Below the pieces are notes generated by a model, which saw only the letters and a program-made list of their open reading frames with translations, did not search any database and was not told the origin of the DNA. Positions 28,189 through 37,024 of a DNA stretch of 64,000 bases are shown here, one piece after another; the stretch's first letter is position 1, and every line of letters begins with the position of its first letter. The translations under genes and the position numbers were made by a program. The stretch comes from Pararhodobacter sp. SW119 (GTDB lineage: Bacteria; Pseudomonadota; Alphaproteobacteria; Rhodobacterales; Rhodobacteraceae). The stretch is from positions 113,284 through 177,283 of the forward strand of contig NZ_JADDJF010000004.1 of assembly GCF_017811755.1 (NCBI RefSeq). Direction: 5' to 3'.

Positions 28189-30848
28189 GTGCAGGCCTCC
28201 CCGGGGTCGGCGGGCGCGGCGGAAAGCGTCAGATGCGCCGAATGGAGTTGCAGCAATTCAAGCGCCCCCGCCGCGACCTTGGCGTGCCGCGGGCGCGGTG
28301 CGCGCGGAAGGCTCAGTTCATCGGGCGGCGTGCCGGGCGGTGTCGCCGCGAGCCTGGCGAAGGCCTGCACCCGCGCCCATCGGACGCCGGCCACCGACTG
28401 AACCCGCCCTTCGATACGACTGGCGTATTCCGGCTCGGCGATGGTGCGGGCGGTCAGCGCGAAGACGCCATTCGCGGACGCGTCCGGCCGATCCATCGGC
28501 GCCAGCAGCCGGGTCACGGCGGCGGTGACGTCCTCCTCCAGCAGCGCGGGATCGAAGGCGAAGCGCAGGTCGAGGTGAACCTGCCGCAGGACCGCCTGAT
28601 CGACCTTCAGTTCGAAACGATTCGACCCCCGGCAGCGCTGGAAGGCGTAGATTGAATCGCGCACGGAGTCGTATTCGCTTTCACGCCCGCTTTCGAGCAG
28701 GACGCGCAGGAGGACACCGGGCGCCCCGTCCAACATATCCCAGGCGGCGCGCACGCGGCTGACGCCGGGGATGGACAACAGCTCGGATTCGTAATCGGCG
28801 AGACTGACGATCCGACCCAGGCCCTGGACGCGCCCCGGCGCAGCCATGCGGGCCTTTCCGGCGCTTTCAGGCTCTGCGCCGCCGGCGATCACGCCTGGAA
28901 GCTGCAGTTTCGCAACGCCCTCGATCCGCGATCCGGTTGGGGACGCGCCTTCGGCAAGCGTTCCGCGCGCGCCGGATCCGGTTCGGAAGGTTGCGGTGAC
29001 GTTCCCACGGCCTGAAGGCAGGCGCGCGCCGGTTTTCCCGTCGCCGAACTGGATATGGAATTCGCCTGCATCGTTCTGGCGCAGGACATAGACCAGGTTG
29101 TCGCCGGCCTCACCGTGAAGGCTCGAAACCCGGTCCACCCTGCGCCCCGCCACATGGACCTCCAGTTCCGGCACCTCGGCCGGGTCGGCGCCCGGATGCA
29201 GATGGTGCGTCACCGGTTTGGGCAAGGCGAAGGTCTGGAACGCCGCACGCGCGTCGCCATTTCCCAGCACGACCGTTTCGACCGCCTTGCCCTGGCTTGC
29301 CGAAACCGTGTTGCCCCAGACCGTGACTTTCGGTACCGCCTCGTCGAAGTCTGTCCGCAGGAAGGGCGCGGGCGGCGCGTCGACGGACAGCGCCCACATC
29401 CTGGCCACGGCGTCGGAACCGGTGAAATCGGATTCCTCATTGATGCAGGTCAACTCGATCGCGCGGCCGTCAGCGTGTTTCAGGCTCAGTCGGCGCCCGG
29501 CGAGGCGTCGCACCTCGGTGCGCGTGCCGTGGAATGCCAGCGCCGCGTTGCCGGAACCGAACGCGCCGCCCGATGCGCTTGCGGCGGGGCGCAAACGAAG
29601 CTGGGGGCTGGTGATCTCGTGGATGCGGTAGTCGCGGATATCAGCCTCGTCGCCCTTATTCGTGCCATGGGTGACCAGCGCGCCGTCCAGCGTCAGCAGC
29701 GTCGAGGGGCCTGTCTGTGGCCCGAAGCCCAGCGTGGTCGTGCGCAACTCGCTGATCCGCCGGACCAGAAGGCAATCGCGCATTGTCCCTGCTCGCCGTA
29801 TCCGGGTCTCGACGGCGACGCGGGTTCGCGGGGTCAGGTCCGCAGCCTCCTGATCCAGGGGCAGGACCGTGCCGGGCAGACTGAACGAGATCGACGTATT
29901 GATGCAGTCGTGATCGTTGCCCACATGGCGCAGGTACTTGGTGGTGAGCGTCGTCGCGCCCGTCACGTTTCCGGTGGCGGGGGTCGGCCTTGAGTAGCTT
30001 GGCGGCGCGGCATGGCCGAAATGGCGCCAGCTTCGACCCAGCCGATACGCGGTCAGCGGCAGGCTCCAGCTACGCGCGAGGCGGCTTTCGAAGGTAAGCA
30101 GGGTTCGGTCGTGAAGCTTCGACACCTCGGCGATCTTGAGCACCTGAGAGCTGTCCTGCGCGCTGAACCCGGCCGTTGCGCTGCTGCTCCAGGCAGGCGC
30201 GGAGGGCACGAGCAGGATGCGATCGCCCTTCTTCAGCTCCGCCGCCTCGACGCTGGCCGGGGACGAGTTGCCCGCGACGCTTTCTATTTCTAGCGTCAGG
30301 CTGTTCACGGGGGCCGATGCGGCGTAGCTGCGCGGCCGATACAGGTGGAAACGCGACAGATGCGGCCAGGCGACCAGTTCGGCATCGGTCTGGAACTCGG
30401 CAGGCTGGTCCTGTCCCGCCAGTTCGGCCTTGAAGGCAAAGCCCGCGGGCACCACGACCTTGCCGGCGGCGGGTTTCAGCTCCACCGCCAGTGTCGCGTG
30501 GCCGCCCAGGCCCGGGGACAGACGATAGCCGAGAAGCCGCACCAGACCCGCGACACTTTCGCGCCAGGTGGCCGTACGCAGGAACGCCTCGTTGGCGTAA
30601 TGCTCCTGATAGAAGGTCAGGATGTCGCCGAGGATACCGACGCTTTCCAAGAGCGCGATGCCCGGATCGTCGGCGCCGCGATGCGTCCAGCCAGCCAGCG
30701 CCACCTCGCCGTCGATGTGGCGCAGCATCGCGGCGACCATGTCGGGGTACTCTCCGATGCGGTAGGCGATGCGGTCCAGACCCGGGCGGTTGGTCGGGCG
30801 CTGCGGAAAGCGGAGCGGATCATTGAAACCGGGATCGCAGAGGCTCAT
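28185..30848 (-). CDS. baseplate J-like protein 2 (putative eCIS baseplate assembly protein)
   Basis: 887-residue wedge protein beginning MSLCDPGFNDPLRFP. The region TWRESVAGLVRLLGYRLSPGLGG and ADDPGIALLESVGILGDILTFYQEHYANEAFL is the characteristic start of large putative baseplate assembly proteins in eCIS loci. The C-terminal part contains the gpJ-like core (ADYESELLSIPGVSRVRAAW). The start at 30848 overlaps the stop of baseplate gene 1 (ATGA); the open frame extends further upstream without meaning. It probably forms half of the wedge ring, with the other J-like protein as partner. Confidence 0.87.
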   Translation of the reverse strand: MSLCDPGFNDPLRFPQRPTNRPGLDRIAYRIGEYPDMVAAMLRHIDGEVALAGWTHRGADDPGIALLESVGILGDILTFYQEHYANEAFLRTATWRESVAGLVRLLGYRLSPGLGGHATLAVELKPAAGKVVVPAGFAFKAELAGQDQPAEFQTDAELVAWPHLSRFHLYRPRSYAASAPVNSLTLEIESVAGNSSPASVEAAELKKGDRILLVPSAPAWSSSATAGFSAQDSSQVLKIAEVSKLHDRTLLTFESRLARSWSLPLTAYRLGRSWRHFGHAAPPSYSRPTPATGNVTGATTLTTKYLRHVGNDHDCINTSISFSLPGTVLPLDQEAADLTPRTRVAVETRIRRAGTMRDCLLVRRISELRTTTLGFGPQTGPSTLLTLDGALVTHGTNKGDEADIRDYRIHEITSPQLRLRPAASASGGAFGSGNAALAFHGTRTEVRRLAGRRLSLKHADGRAIELTCINEESDFTGSDAVARMWALSVDAPPAPFLRTDFDEAVPKVTVWGNTVSASQGKAVETVVLGNGDARAAFQTFALPKPVTHHLHPGADPAEVPELEVHVAGRRVDRVSSLHGEAGDNLVYVLRQNDAGEFHIQFGDGKTGARLPSGRGNVTATFRTGSGARGTLAEGASPTGSRIEGVAKLQLPGVIAGGAEPESAGKARMAAPGRVQGLGRIVSLADYESELLSIPGVSRVRAAWDMLDGAPGVLLRVLLESGRESEYDSVRDSIYAFQRCRGSNRFELKVDQAVLRQVHLDLRFAFDPALLEEDVTAAVTRLLAPMDRPDASANGVFALTARTIAEPEYASRIEGRVQSVAGVRWARVQAFARLAATPPGTPPDELSLPRAPRPRHAKVAAGALELLQLHSAHLTLSAAPADPGEACT

Positions 30849-33358
30849 TGCCGCCCCCCTTTCAGGTCCAGCGTGATCGTGCCGCGTTCCATGTGGTCGG
30901 GGTCGTTCTCGACCAGGAAGATCTCGTCGAACGCCGCGTCGAGTTGCTCTGGAGCGGCGCCGCCGCCGGTCGGCGCGTCCCAGCGCCGCATGCGCACCTT
31001 CAGCAGATGCGCGACGCCGGCAAGCGCCTGCAGCCGGCCACTGATGCGGCTTTGGTGCAGGGCCTGCCCGAAGGTCCATTCATCGGGATGGAACAGGCCC
31101 CGCCGCCCGTCGGGCGTGTAGCCGGACGAAAGCTCGGCCTCGATGATGTCGCGCATGTCCTCGGGCCAGGCGTCTGGTGTCAGGCAGACCTCGACCTCGA
31201 TCGCCAGCGGAATGAAGCGCGGCGGGCGCAGTTCCAGATCTTCGCCGATCAGCCGGACGGCCTCCAGATGCGCCGAGACCGCGTCGATCAACTCGGGCGA
31301 CAGCACGGTTGTCCCCGCCGGGTCGAGGACGATGCGCACGGTACGCCAGCTGCCGGTCCAGGCGTAGGAGGCGACGGCGCGAGCGATCCCCGGCACTTCC
31401 TCGGCGCGGGCGGCGTAGTCGGCGGGCGTGACGGCGCGCAGCTGGCGCGTGCGATAGGCTTCGGGCGCGGCGCGAAGCGCCTCCGCAGCCGGTTCGGGGT
31501 CGGCGCCACCGGTAACGTCGAAGGGGTTGGAAAGGGCGACCACGGCCTCTGCATGCGGCGCGGCCAGCGGGGCGAAGCCGCGGATGGCGTCGGTGCCGAC
31601 ATTCCCGGCACGCCCGCCGCCAATCTGCCAGGCCGCATGAACGGTCGCGCCCCGCGGTAGAAGCCGGCCATTGATGCCGTTGCCGAAACGGATACTGCTG
31701 CGTTGCCGTTCATCGGTTTCCACGACGAAATGATCGCCCTCCTCGCTACTGTCGTCGCTGAAAACCAGCGACGGCCTTTCATCCCAGAGATTTGACGGCC
31801 CGGCCGGCTCGATCACCTCGACCCGCAGGGTCGAGCGGGGCGGCACGATCCCCCCCTTGGGGGTGGCGCGCCAGGCGAGCGGACCCGCCGGCAGATCGCA
31901 GAGCACCCCCCTCGCCTGCCCGTAAAGCGAAACGCGCCGGAAATGGCGGTGGTAGATGCCGGCGGTTTCAGGCGGCAGCACGGTTCCGGGTTCATGGAAC
32001 TCGGCCATGACCGGCAGACCGTGGTTGACCTCGACCAGGTTGCCGCGAAAGATCGAAACGTCGGTGATGGGACCGCCGGGGCAAAGCGTGGTGAAGCTGT
32101 AGGCGTGGCGGAGGGCATCCTCGGCACTCCAGAAGATGCGAACCACGTCGCGGCCGGCCATCGGGTCATGGATGACCTGCGCTTCGGGCCGCAGGTGCAA
32201 GAGCTGCCGATGCGTCGGATCGCGGCCGGGTTCATGGCCGGTGCGCGGGTTGAGGCGTTCCACGACAAGAAGGCGCGTCAGCCGCTCTTCGCGGATCGCC
32301 TCGGCAAGATCGACTGCGGTGATCAGCCCTGCAGGCGCACCGTCGGCCGGCGCCGGCACGATATCGGCGGTGGTCGTGCCGCGCGGCAGCGCGGGTTGCG
32401 CGCCCGACCACGTGTGAAGAAGAAAGCTGTTGAATTCCGGCGCAAGCAGGGTGCGCTCGCTTGCAGGCATCGCTGCCTCACGCGTTGCGAAGGGGATCAT
32501 GCCGCCCTCGGCCTCGGGTCCGCCGGCCCAGGCGATCAGGTCGTCGGCCAGGGTGAATGGCGCGGTGCCGTGGGCGATCTGCAGCCAGACCCAGGTTGTG
32601 GCCTGCTGGCCCTGGTGCAGATGATAATCCATCAGTCGCGCGTGACGCGAAATCGAGACCCGCTTGCGGGCCGTGCCGATGCGCGCTTCGGCCATCACCC
32701 GGTCCTGAAAGTCCGAAAGTTCATCCGCGGCAGCGGCGAAGAGGTCGATAAGAACCTGGTCGAAGTCGGCCTCGCTCGACGGCTGCCAGCCCGGCACGCG
32801 GTCCATCATCGCGACGATCATCTGATGGCGGAAGCTTGCATGATCCTTGGCGAGATAATCGATGCGGGGCGCCGCGACCCTTTCGCGACCGGCCTGCCAG
32901 TCGGGCGCGCAGGAATGGCTGAAGCAGCCGGGCCGGAACTTGAAGCCGAGACCGGCGAAGAAAGGATCGATCCGCACCGGGTCGAACATCAGGTTCAGTC
33001 GGTAGGTCGAGTAGTCCCCGACAGGTGCGACGGTCAGGCGCAGGCTCTCGGGCGTGTGTCCCGGCGCGACGGAGGTGACCTGCACCTGCCCGCTGCCGGC
33101 GCCCGCCGGCAGCCTGTGCCCGCCCTGGATCGGGAAGACCTGCGACGGCGGGGTGCCGCCGGAAAGCTCGGCCAGGATTTCGGACAGATGCAACGGGTTG
33201 TGGAAATGTACTTCCAGTTCTGCGGCGCCGGGCGGTACCGGCGCATCGAGGGTAACCAGCACCGCGGCCAGGCCGTTCAGTCCCGCCGCCTGAAGATCGC
33301 GGGCGCGATCTGCGGCGGCGATTTCGTTCCGAAGCGGGGCGACGGTTTCGGACCACAT
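30845..33358 (-). CDS. baseplate J-like protein 1 (Afp11/Cis11-like)
   Basis: 837-residue protein. An N-terminal domain of about 150 residues (VTLDAPVPPGAAELEVHFHN...) is followed by the conserved core APRIDYLAKDHASFRHQMIVAMMDRVPGW and FDQVLIDLFAAAADELSDFQDRVMAEA. The C-terminal half carries the gpJ ring domain (RAVTPADYAARAEEVPGIARAVA). Members of this family form the wedge around the hub. It starts 2 bp after the gp25-like gene and overlaps J-like gene 2. Two different large J-like proteins in series are a mark of the longer eCIS baseplates. Confidence 0.87.
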   Translation of the reverse strand: MWSETVAPLRNEIAAADRARDLQAAGLNGLAAVLVTLDAPVPPGAAELEVHFHNPLHLSEILAELSGGTPPSQVFPIQGGHRLPAGAGSGQVQVTSVAPGHTPESLRLTVAPVGDYSTYRLNLMFDPVRIDPFFAGLGFKFRPGCFSHSCAPDWQAGRERVAAPRIDYLAKDHASFRHQMIVAMMDRVPGWQPSSEADFDQVLIDLFAAAADELSDFQDRVMAEARIGTARKRVSISRHARLMDYHLHQGQQATTWVWLQIAHGTAPFTLADDLIAWAGGPEAEGGMIPFATREAAMPASERTLLAPEFNSFLLHTWSGAQPALPRGTTTADIVPAPADGAPAGLITAVDLAEAIREERLTRLLVVERLNPRTGHEPGRDPTHRQLLHLRPEAQVIHDPMAGRDVVRIFWSAEDALRHAYSFTTLCPGGPITDVSIFRGNLVEVNHGLPVMAEFHEPGTVLPPETAGIYHRHFRRVSLYGQARGVLCDLPAGPLAWRATPKGGIVPPRSTLRVEVIEPAGPSNLWDERPSLVFSDDSSEEGDHFVVETDERQRSSIRFGNGINGRLLPRGATVHAAWQIGGGRAGNVGTDAIRGFAPLAAPHAEAVVALSNPFDVTGGADPEPAAEALRAAPEAYRTRQLRAVTPADYAARAEEVPGIARAVASYAWTGSWRTVRIVLDPAGTTVLSPELIDAVSAHLEAVRLIGEDLELRPPRFIPLAIEVEVCLTPDAWPEDMRDIIEAELSSGYTPDGRRGLFHPDEWTFGQALHQSRISGRLQALAGVAHLLKVRMRRWDAPTGGGAAPEQLDAAFDEIFLVENDPDHMERGTITLDLKGGRQ

Positions 33359-33360
33359 GG

Positions 33361-33741
33361 CTATCGACCCTTTCGCTGGAAGCGCAGGACGCGGCTGTCG
33401 GGGCTGCCGGCGGGGCGGAACTTAACGAGCACGTCCACCGTCTCGCCCTCGAAGACGACCTCCAGCGCCTCGATCGCGGCGCGGTGCCCCAGCCACCGTT
33501 TCAGCGCCTCGGTGATGCGTGCCTTGGTGACGCCTTTCAGCACGTCCGAGGTGGGTTCGAACACCAGCCGCCGCACGCCGCCACCGAAGCCGGGCAGGAA
33601 CAGCCGCTCGCCAGGGTTGGTCAGCAGAAGCTGCAGGATCTCGTCGCGGACATGGTCGCTGTCGTTTCGTGGCGCGGCCGTGCGGCCGTCGCCGTCGATG
33701 CGGAAGGGAAAGGCAAGGTGTCGTCCAGCCGAAAGCGTCAT
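33361..33741 (-). CDS. gp25-like baseplate protein (Afp9/Cis9)
   Basis: 126-residue gp25/IraD-like protein. The pattern RNDSDHVRDEILQLLLTNPGERLFLPGFGGGVRRLVFEP is the gp25 signature, including the conserved NPGER-x3-P-x-F-G. It occupies the inner wedge contact with the sheath in T4-like and eCIS baseplates and probably starts sheath polymerisation. It lies 10 bp after the PAAR-like gene and 2 bp before the first J-like gene. Confidence 0.92.
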   Translation of the reverse strand: MTLSAGRHLAFPFRIDGDGRTAAPRNDSDHVRDEILQLLLTNPGERLFLPGFGGGVRRLVFEPTSDVLKGVTKARITEALKRWLGHRAAIEALEVVFEGETVDVLVKFRPAGSPDSRVLRFQRKGR

Positions 33742-33751
33742 GGCGTCCCCC

Positions 33752-34096
33752 TCATGTCGCGCGCGCGGTACTGCCGGCGTTGGCGATGATCGCCGGACCC
33801 TGCGGGATTTCCTCTGCGCTGTAGCAAAGACCGACGGAGGCCTGCGTGACGACGCTGGTACCGCCGACCTTGACGGCGGTGGCCCCCATCTGCCAGCGCA
33901 GGGTAACGCAGGGTTGCGGCTTGGTTCCGGCGCCGACCGGGACCTGGAACGCGCAGCCCGCGATGGTGTGCTCGTCGCTGGTCAGGATCACGCGCCCGCC
34001 GTCGGCCTCGGCATCGGATTGACTGGTCGACAGCGTCGCCGCCCCGCCATGCGGGCACATGACAGAGCCGTTCGTGGTCAGGATCGGTACCGACAT
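33752..34096 (-). CDS. PAAR-like spike tip protein (Afp10/Cis10)
   Basis: 114-residue protein with a PAAR-like start MSVPILTTNGSVMCPHGGAATL, later cysteines at GCAFQVP and VGLCYSAEE, and ending ATIIANAG-like strands (IPQGPAIIANAGSTARA). The MCPHGG motif is shared with DUF4280-type PAAR-like proteins, which form the sharpened tip on the spike and may carry toxins. It is small and carries no extension domain, so it is a tip rather than an effector. It sits between the spike and gp25 genes, as in other loci. Confidence 0.85.
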   Translation of the reverse strand: MSVPILTTNGSVMCPHGGAATLSTSQSDAEADGGRVILTSDEHTIAGCAFQVPVGAGTKPQPCVTLRWQMGATAVKVGGTSVVTQASVGLCYSAEEIPQGPAIIANAGSTARAT

Positions 34097-34099
34097 CGC

Positions 34100-34669
34100 C
34101 TACCCCCCCACCTTGAAGGCATCGTTCGCCAGGCTGGCCCCCGCGGTGGTGATCTTGGCCATGCCGCTGTTGATGACCACTTCCGACCCGGTCAGTTCGA
34201 TCGTCGACTGGCCTGCCGACAACGTGATCCCGCCCGAGCCCAGCACGATCCTGGCGCCGCCGGGATGGATCAAAGCGATCTCGTCGGCATCCTCGTCGAT
34301 CAGGATCTGGTGGCCGGCCGCGGTGGCGAGCAAGCGTTGCCGCGCGCCCGACGGTTCCGGGCGCTGGCCGTCCGCCCACCAGCAGCCGGTCCAGATCGGA
34401 TTGTTCAGGTTGCCGGCCTCGAACTCGACCCAGACACCGTCGCCCGGTTCGGGCATCAGCGCCAGGCCATGGTCGGGCCCGGCGAATGGCACGCAGGGCA
34501 TCGCCCATTGCGACGTGCGCTCTCCCAGCACTGCCGGAACCTCTGCCCGGATGCGGCTGCGGCCCTCCGGGTCGGCATTGTCGGTGACGATCCCTCGGTA
34601 TTTTCCGAAATAAGTCGTCCGCTGCCGTTCGCTGATCTGCTCCAGCAGGGTTTCGAGATCCGTGTCCAT
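34100..34669 (-). CDS. spike protein, gp5/gpV-like half of a split VgrG (Afp8-like)
   Basis: 189 residues (192 if the ATG at 34678 is used; GGGAGG lies only one base from that ATG and about 10 from the chosen one). An OB-fold segment (YRGIVTDNADPEGRSRIRAEVP, PGDGVWVEFEAGNLNNPIWTGCWW) is followed by a beta-helix tail with regular strands GARIVLGSGGITLSAGQSTIELTGSEVVINSG. Together these are the central spike. The hub domain fused to it in VgrG/Afp8 is encoded by the gene immediately upstream in the operon instead. Confidence 0.87.
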   Translation of the reverse strand: MDTDLETLLEQISERQRTTYFGKYRGIVTDNADPEGRSRIRAEVPAVLGERTSQWAMPCVPFAGPDHGLALMPEPGDGVWVEFEAGNLNNPIWTGCWWADGQRPEPSGARQRLLATAAGHQILIDEDADEIALIHPGGARIVLGSGGITLSAGQSTIELTGSEVVINSGMAKITTAGASLANDAFKVGG

Positions 34670-34684
34670 ACCTGGCATGCCTCC

Positions 34685-35800
34685 CTAGAACAGGCCCGAG
34701 GCCGCGCCCAGGTCGAGCGGCCCAGCCGCCGGGTCCGAGCGGGCGTTGCGTTTTGCCTCGATCTCCTGCGCATAGATCGAGGGGGTGATCCGGTGGGTGA
34801 CCTTGTGCAGCAGCCAGTCCCCCGACTGCGGCAGCGTGCCCGCCCGGACGGTCACGACCTCGTAGGGCGAAAGCACATCGTCGTAGCTGCCGGGCACCAG
34901 CGTCGCCGACATCCGCATCCCGTACGAGGCACGCCGCGCGCGTCCCGCCGCGGAGGTTTCCGGGTCTTCGCGCAGGTTCTCCTCGGGCGGAAGCTCGCGC
35001 AGCGCTGCGGTGTCGCTCGTGACCGGCGGCAGGTCGCCCATTAGCGCCACATCCGCATAGCTGCGCTCCGACGCGGTGACCTGCTGGTCGGTGATGGACA
35101 GAACCCGCCCGGAACTCCGCTCGGGTCCCTCGGCATCCTCGCGGAAGGTGGCGGCCTGAAGATTGCGCGCACGGCCCAGCAGCACCAGCGCCGGGTGCCC
35201 GCGAGGCTGGCTTGCCGGCGCGTCGAAGACGCCGACGCTGGTTCCCGGCCTGTCGCCCGGCAGCACATAGGCGAGATAGCCATACGCACGGGCCAACTGC
35301 CGGAGAAACTGGATCGACGTGCCGCGCCGCACCGTCGCCGGATGCACCGTGGTTGCGGCGCCCATGCGAGTTTCCGCGATGCTTGCGAAACGGCCGAAAA
35401 CCTCCTCCGCGATGGACGCATCCGAGCGGTTCTCGAAAACCTCGATATCGTCCTCCCGGTTCATCAGGACACTGTCGTCGCGCACCACCAGGTTCACCAC
35501 GCTGCTGCCGGGTGTCGCGGCGAGTTCGGTATCGAAACCGGCGACTGGGCCGTCGATCAGTGGCCGGAACCCCCGTTCACCCAGACGCACCTCGATCCGG
35601 ACGCGACTGAACGGGCGCACCGTGGTGTTGGGCGGCGCCCGCCATCTGCCGCGATCGTCCAGGCTGAGGGACAAGCGCACGCGCGCCTCCCAGGCCATTT
35701 CCATCTCCTGTTCGACGACGATCTCTTCGACCTGCCGCAGCTGGGCAACGGTCGCCGGGGCCTGGTCGTAGAACATTCTGAAAGCCGCGTTCGACATCAT
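34685..35800 (-). CDS. baseplate hub protein, gpD/gp27-like half of a split VgrG
   Basis: 371-residue hub protein. Opening strands AFRMFYDQAPATVAQLRQVEEIVVEQEM and VRIEVRLGERGFRPLIDGPVAGFDTELAATPGSSVVNLVVRDDSVLMNRE are of the phage late control gene D type, with RRGTSIQFLRQLARAYGYLAYV in the middle and ITPSIYAQEIEAKRNA at the end. Such proteins form the trimeric hub under the tube. The start overlaps the LysM-like gene stop (ATGA). Spike and tip genes follow at 15 bp and 3 bp, making a hub-spike-tip set. Confidence 0.87.
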   Translation of the reverse strand: MMSNAAFRMFYDQAPATVAQLRQVEEIVVEQEMEMAWEARVRLSLSLDDRGRWRAPPNTTVRPFSRVRIEVRLGERGFRPLIDGPVAGFDTELAATPGSSVVNLVVRDDSVLMNREDDIEVFENRSDASIAEEVFGRFASIAETRMGAATTVHPATVRRGTSIQFLRQLARAYGYLAYVLPGDRPGTSVGVFDAPASQPRGHPALVLLGRARNLQAATFREDAEGPERSSGRVLSITDQQVTASERSYADVALMGDLPPVTSDTAALRELPPEENLREDPETSAAGRARRASYGMRMSATLVPGSYDDVLSPYEVVTVRAGTLPQSGDWLLHKVTHRITPSIYAQEIEAKRNARSDPAAGPLDLGAASGLF

Positions 35801-36069
35801 TTCTCCGGCAGGTTGAAGCGGTCCAGGACCCGCGCCAGCAGGTCGTTCGCGACAAGTTCGGTGTTGGCATCCGCGATGTGCCAGAAGCGCGTGCCGTCGC
35901 CGAAATGACGTTCGGCGAGGACGTCCAGCCGGTCGCCCTCGATCACCGTTTGCGGCCGGCCGGTGGTGGGCGGCAGGGGGCGCAGGCGAAGCGCTGTCAC
36001 CTCGGGGCCGTCGCGCGTGGTGACCGTATCGGTGGGAACATTGGCGTAGCGCGAATTTTCAAGAAACAT
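35797..36069 (-). CDS. LysM/tail protein X-like protein
   Basis: 90 residues with a late LysM-like segment: VIEGDRLDVLAERHFGDGTRFWHIADANTEL, then NDLL and FNLPEK. In Afp7/Cis7 such a module is the C-terminal part of the tube-baseplate adaptor; here it is a separate short gene between the adaptor and the hub. In phage, tail protein X helps join hub and tube. It overlaps the hub gene by 4 bp. The call is by motif and position. Confidence 0.8.
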   Translation of the reverse strand: MFLENSRYANVPTDTVTTRDGPEVTALRLRPLPPTTGRPQTVIEGDRLDVLAERHFGDGTRFWHIADANTELVANDLLARVLDRFNLPEK

Positions 36070-36081
36070 GACGCGGTGTCC

Positions 36082-36759
36082 TCAGAGCGGGATGAGTTCG
36101 ACGATTTGCTCGGCGGTATTGGCAAGGTTCGCCACCGCCTGAACGTCCTTGGCAAGCTGGGTGTATTGTGAGGCGCCGATTGCCAGCACATCGTTGGAAA
36201 AGGGATCGATCGGCAGGACCTGGATTTCCATCTCGACCTCGGCGCGGATGGGGTTCAGCAGGTTGTCGTACTCGACCTCGGCAATCCTCATCGAGGCGAC
36301 GCGAACGGGTTGCACGCGCGTGAGGCCCCAGATGAAAAGCGTGCGCGGGAAGGACTGGCGCGGGATCGGCTGGATGGGTCCGTCGTCGCCTCCCCCGCCC
36401 CGGCCCAGCGCGTCCCCGATCGCGTCCAGCGCCTGGCCCAGCAGCCCGCCGCCTTCGGGTGGCGGCACCACCAGCTTCTCCAGCGCCGCCAGTTGCGGGC
36501 CGATCCCGAAGGCCTTGGCAAGGGCCTTGTCCTCGCCAAGCATGTCGAGCGCGCTGAAATGCGCGGTCAGCGAAATCTTTTCGCCGACAGGTTCACCTGC
36601 CTGGTTCTGTTCGCGGTCATTGGTACTGGTCGGGCGCTGCGGCAGCAAAAACGTGCGGTTGAGCGATTCCGGATTGAACTGGAAGATCACGACATTCGGG
36701 ATCGGCCCGATGAGATCGGTGCCATATTCGATCAGAGCACCCTTGAGCAGTATCGCCAT
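36082..36759 (-). CDS. CIS tube-baseplate adaptor protein (Afp7/Cis7-like)
   Basis: 225-residue protein opening MAILLKGALIEYG with the family motif VVIFQFNPESLNRTF, and later QSFPRTLFIWGLTRVQPVRVASM and EYDNLLNPIRAEVEMEIQVLP, typical of the contractile injection system tube protein domain. It probably connects the first inner-tube ring to the hub. The LysM module expected at its C-terminus is in the next gene. A glycine-rich loop (GRGGGGDDG) lies in the middle. It starts 1 bp after the small unknown gene. Confidence 0.88.
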   Translation of the reverse strand: MAILLKGALIEYGTDLIGPIPNVVIFQFNPESLNRTFLLPQRPTSTNDREQNQAGEPVGEKISLTAHFSALDMLGEDKALAKAFGIGPQLAALEKLVVPPPEGGGLLGQALDAIGDALGRGGGGDDGPIQPIPRQSFPRTLFIWGLTRVQPVRVASMRIAEVEYDNLLNPIRAEVEMEIQVLPIDPFSNDVLAIGASQYTQLAKDVQAVANLANTAEQIVELIPL

Positions 36760-36760
36760 G

Positions 36761-37024
36761 TCAGTTCTCCGCCTTCGCGTGTGCGTCCAACCCGGCCCGC
36801 ACCCGCGCGGCGACCTCGCGCGCGAGTTTTTGCGCGATGGTCGGTGCATCGGTTGCGGTCGTGGATATCGTGGCGTCGGTCGGCGCCCCGGCGCGCGACA
36901 GTTCCGTCCGGATCGCGCCGGGCAAGGCCGCCGCGACGGCGCGGGCGAGTTGCGCATCGACGCCGCGAAGCTGCAGGTCGAGCGCCTCGATCCGGGCCAA
37001 GCGGTGATGCGTCTCATTCGGCAT
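36761..37024 (-). CDS. small unknown eCIS-locus protein
   Basis: 87 residues, MPNETHHRLARIEALDLQLRGVDAQLARAVAAALPG followed by a second, threonine-containing linker and a helix IAQKLAREVAARVRAGLDAHAKAEN. Mainly two amphipathic helices, no signal peptide or membrane segment. The start lies 11 bp inside the end of the ATPase gene. Not recognised. Its place between ATPase and adaptor suggests an accessory or chaperone-like role, but nothing in the sequence proves it. Confidence 0.65.
   Translation of the reverse strand: MPNETHHRLARIEALDLQLRGVDAQLARAVAAALPGAIRTELSRAGAPTDATISTTATDAPTIAQKLAREVAARVRAGLDAHAKAEN

Noticed and set aside
34100..35800. Frameshifted single VgrG gene
   Set aside because: Both genes have own start signals, a 15-bp spacer and intact ends typical of gpD and gpV; nothing suggests a recent break.
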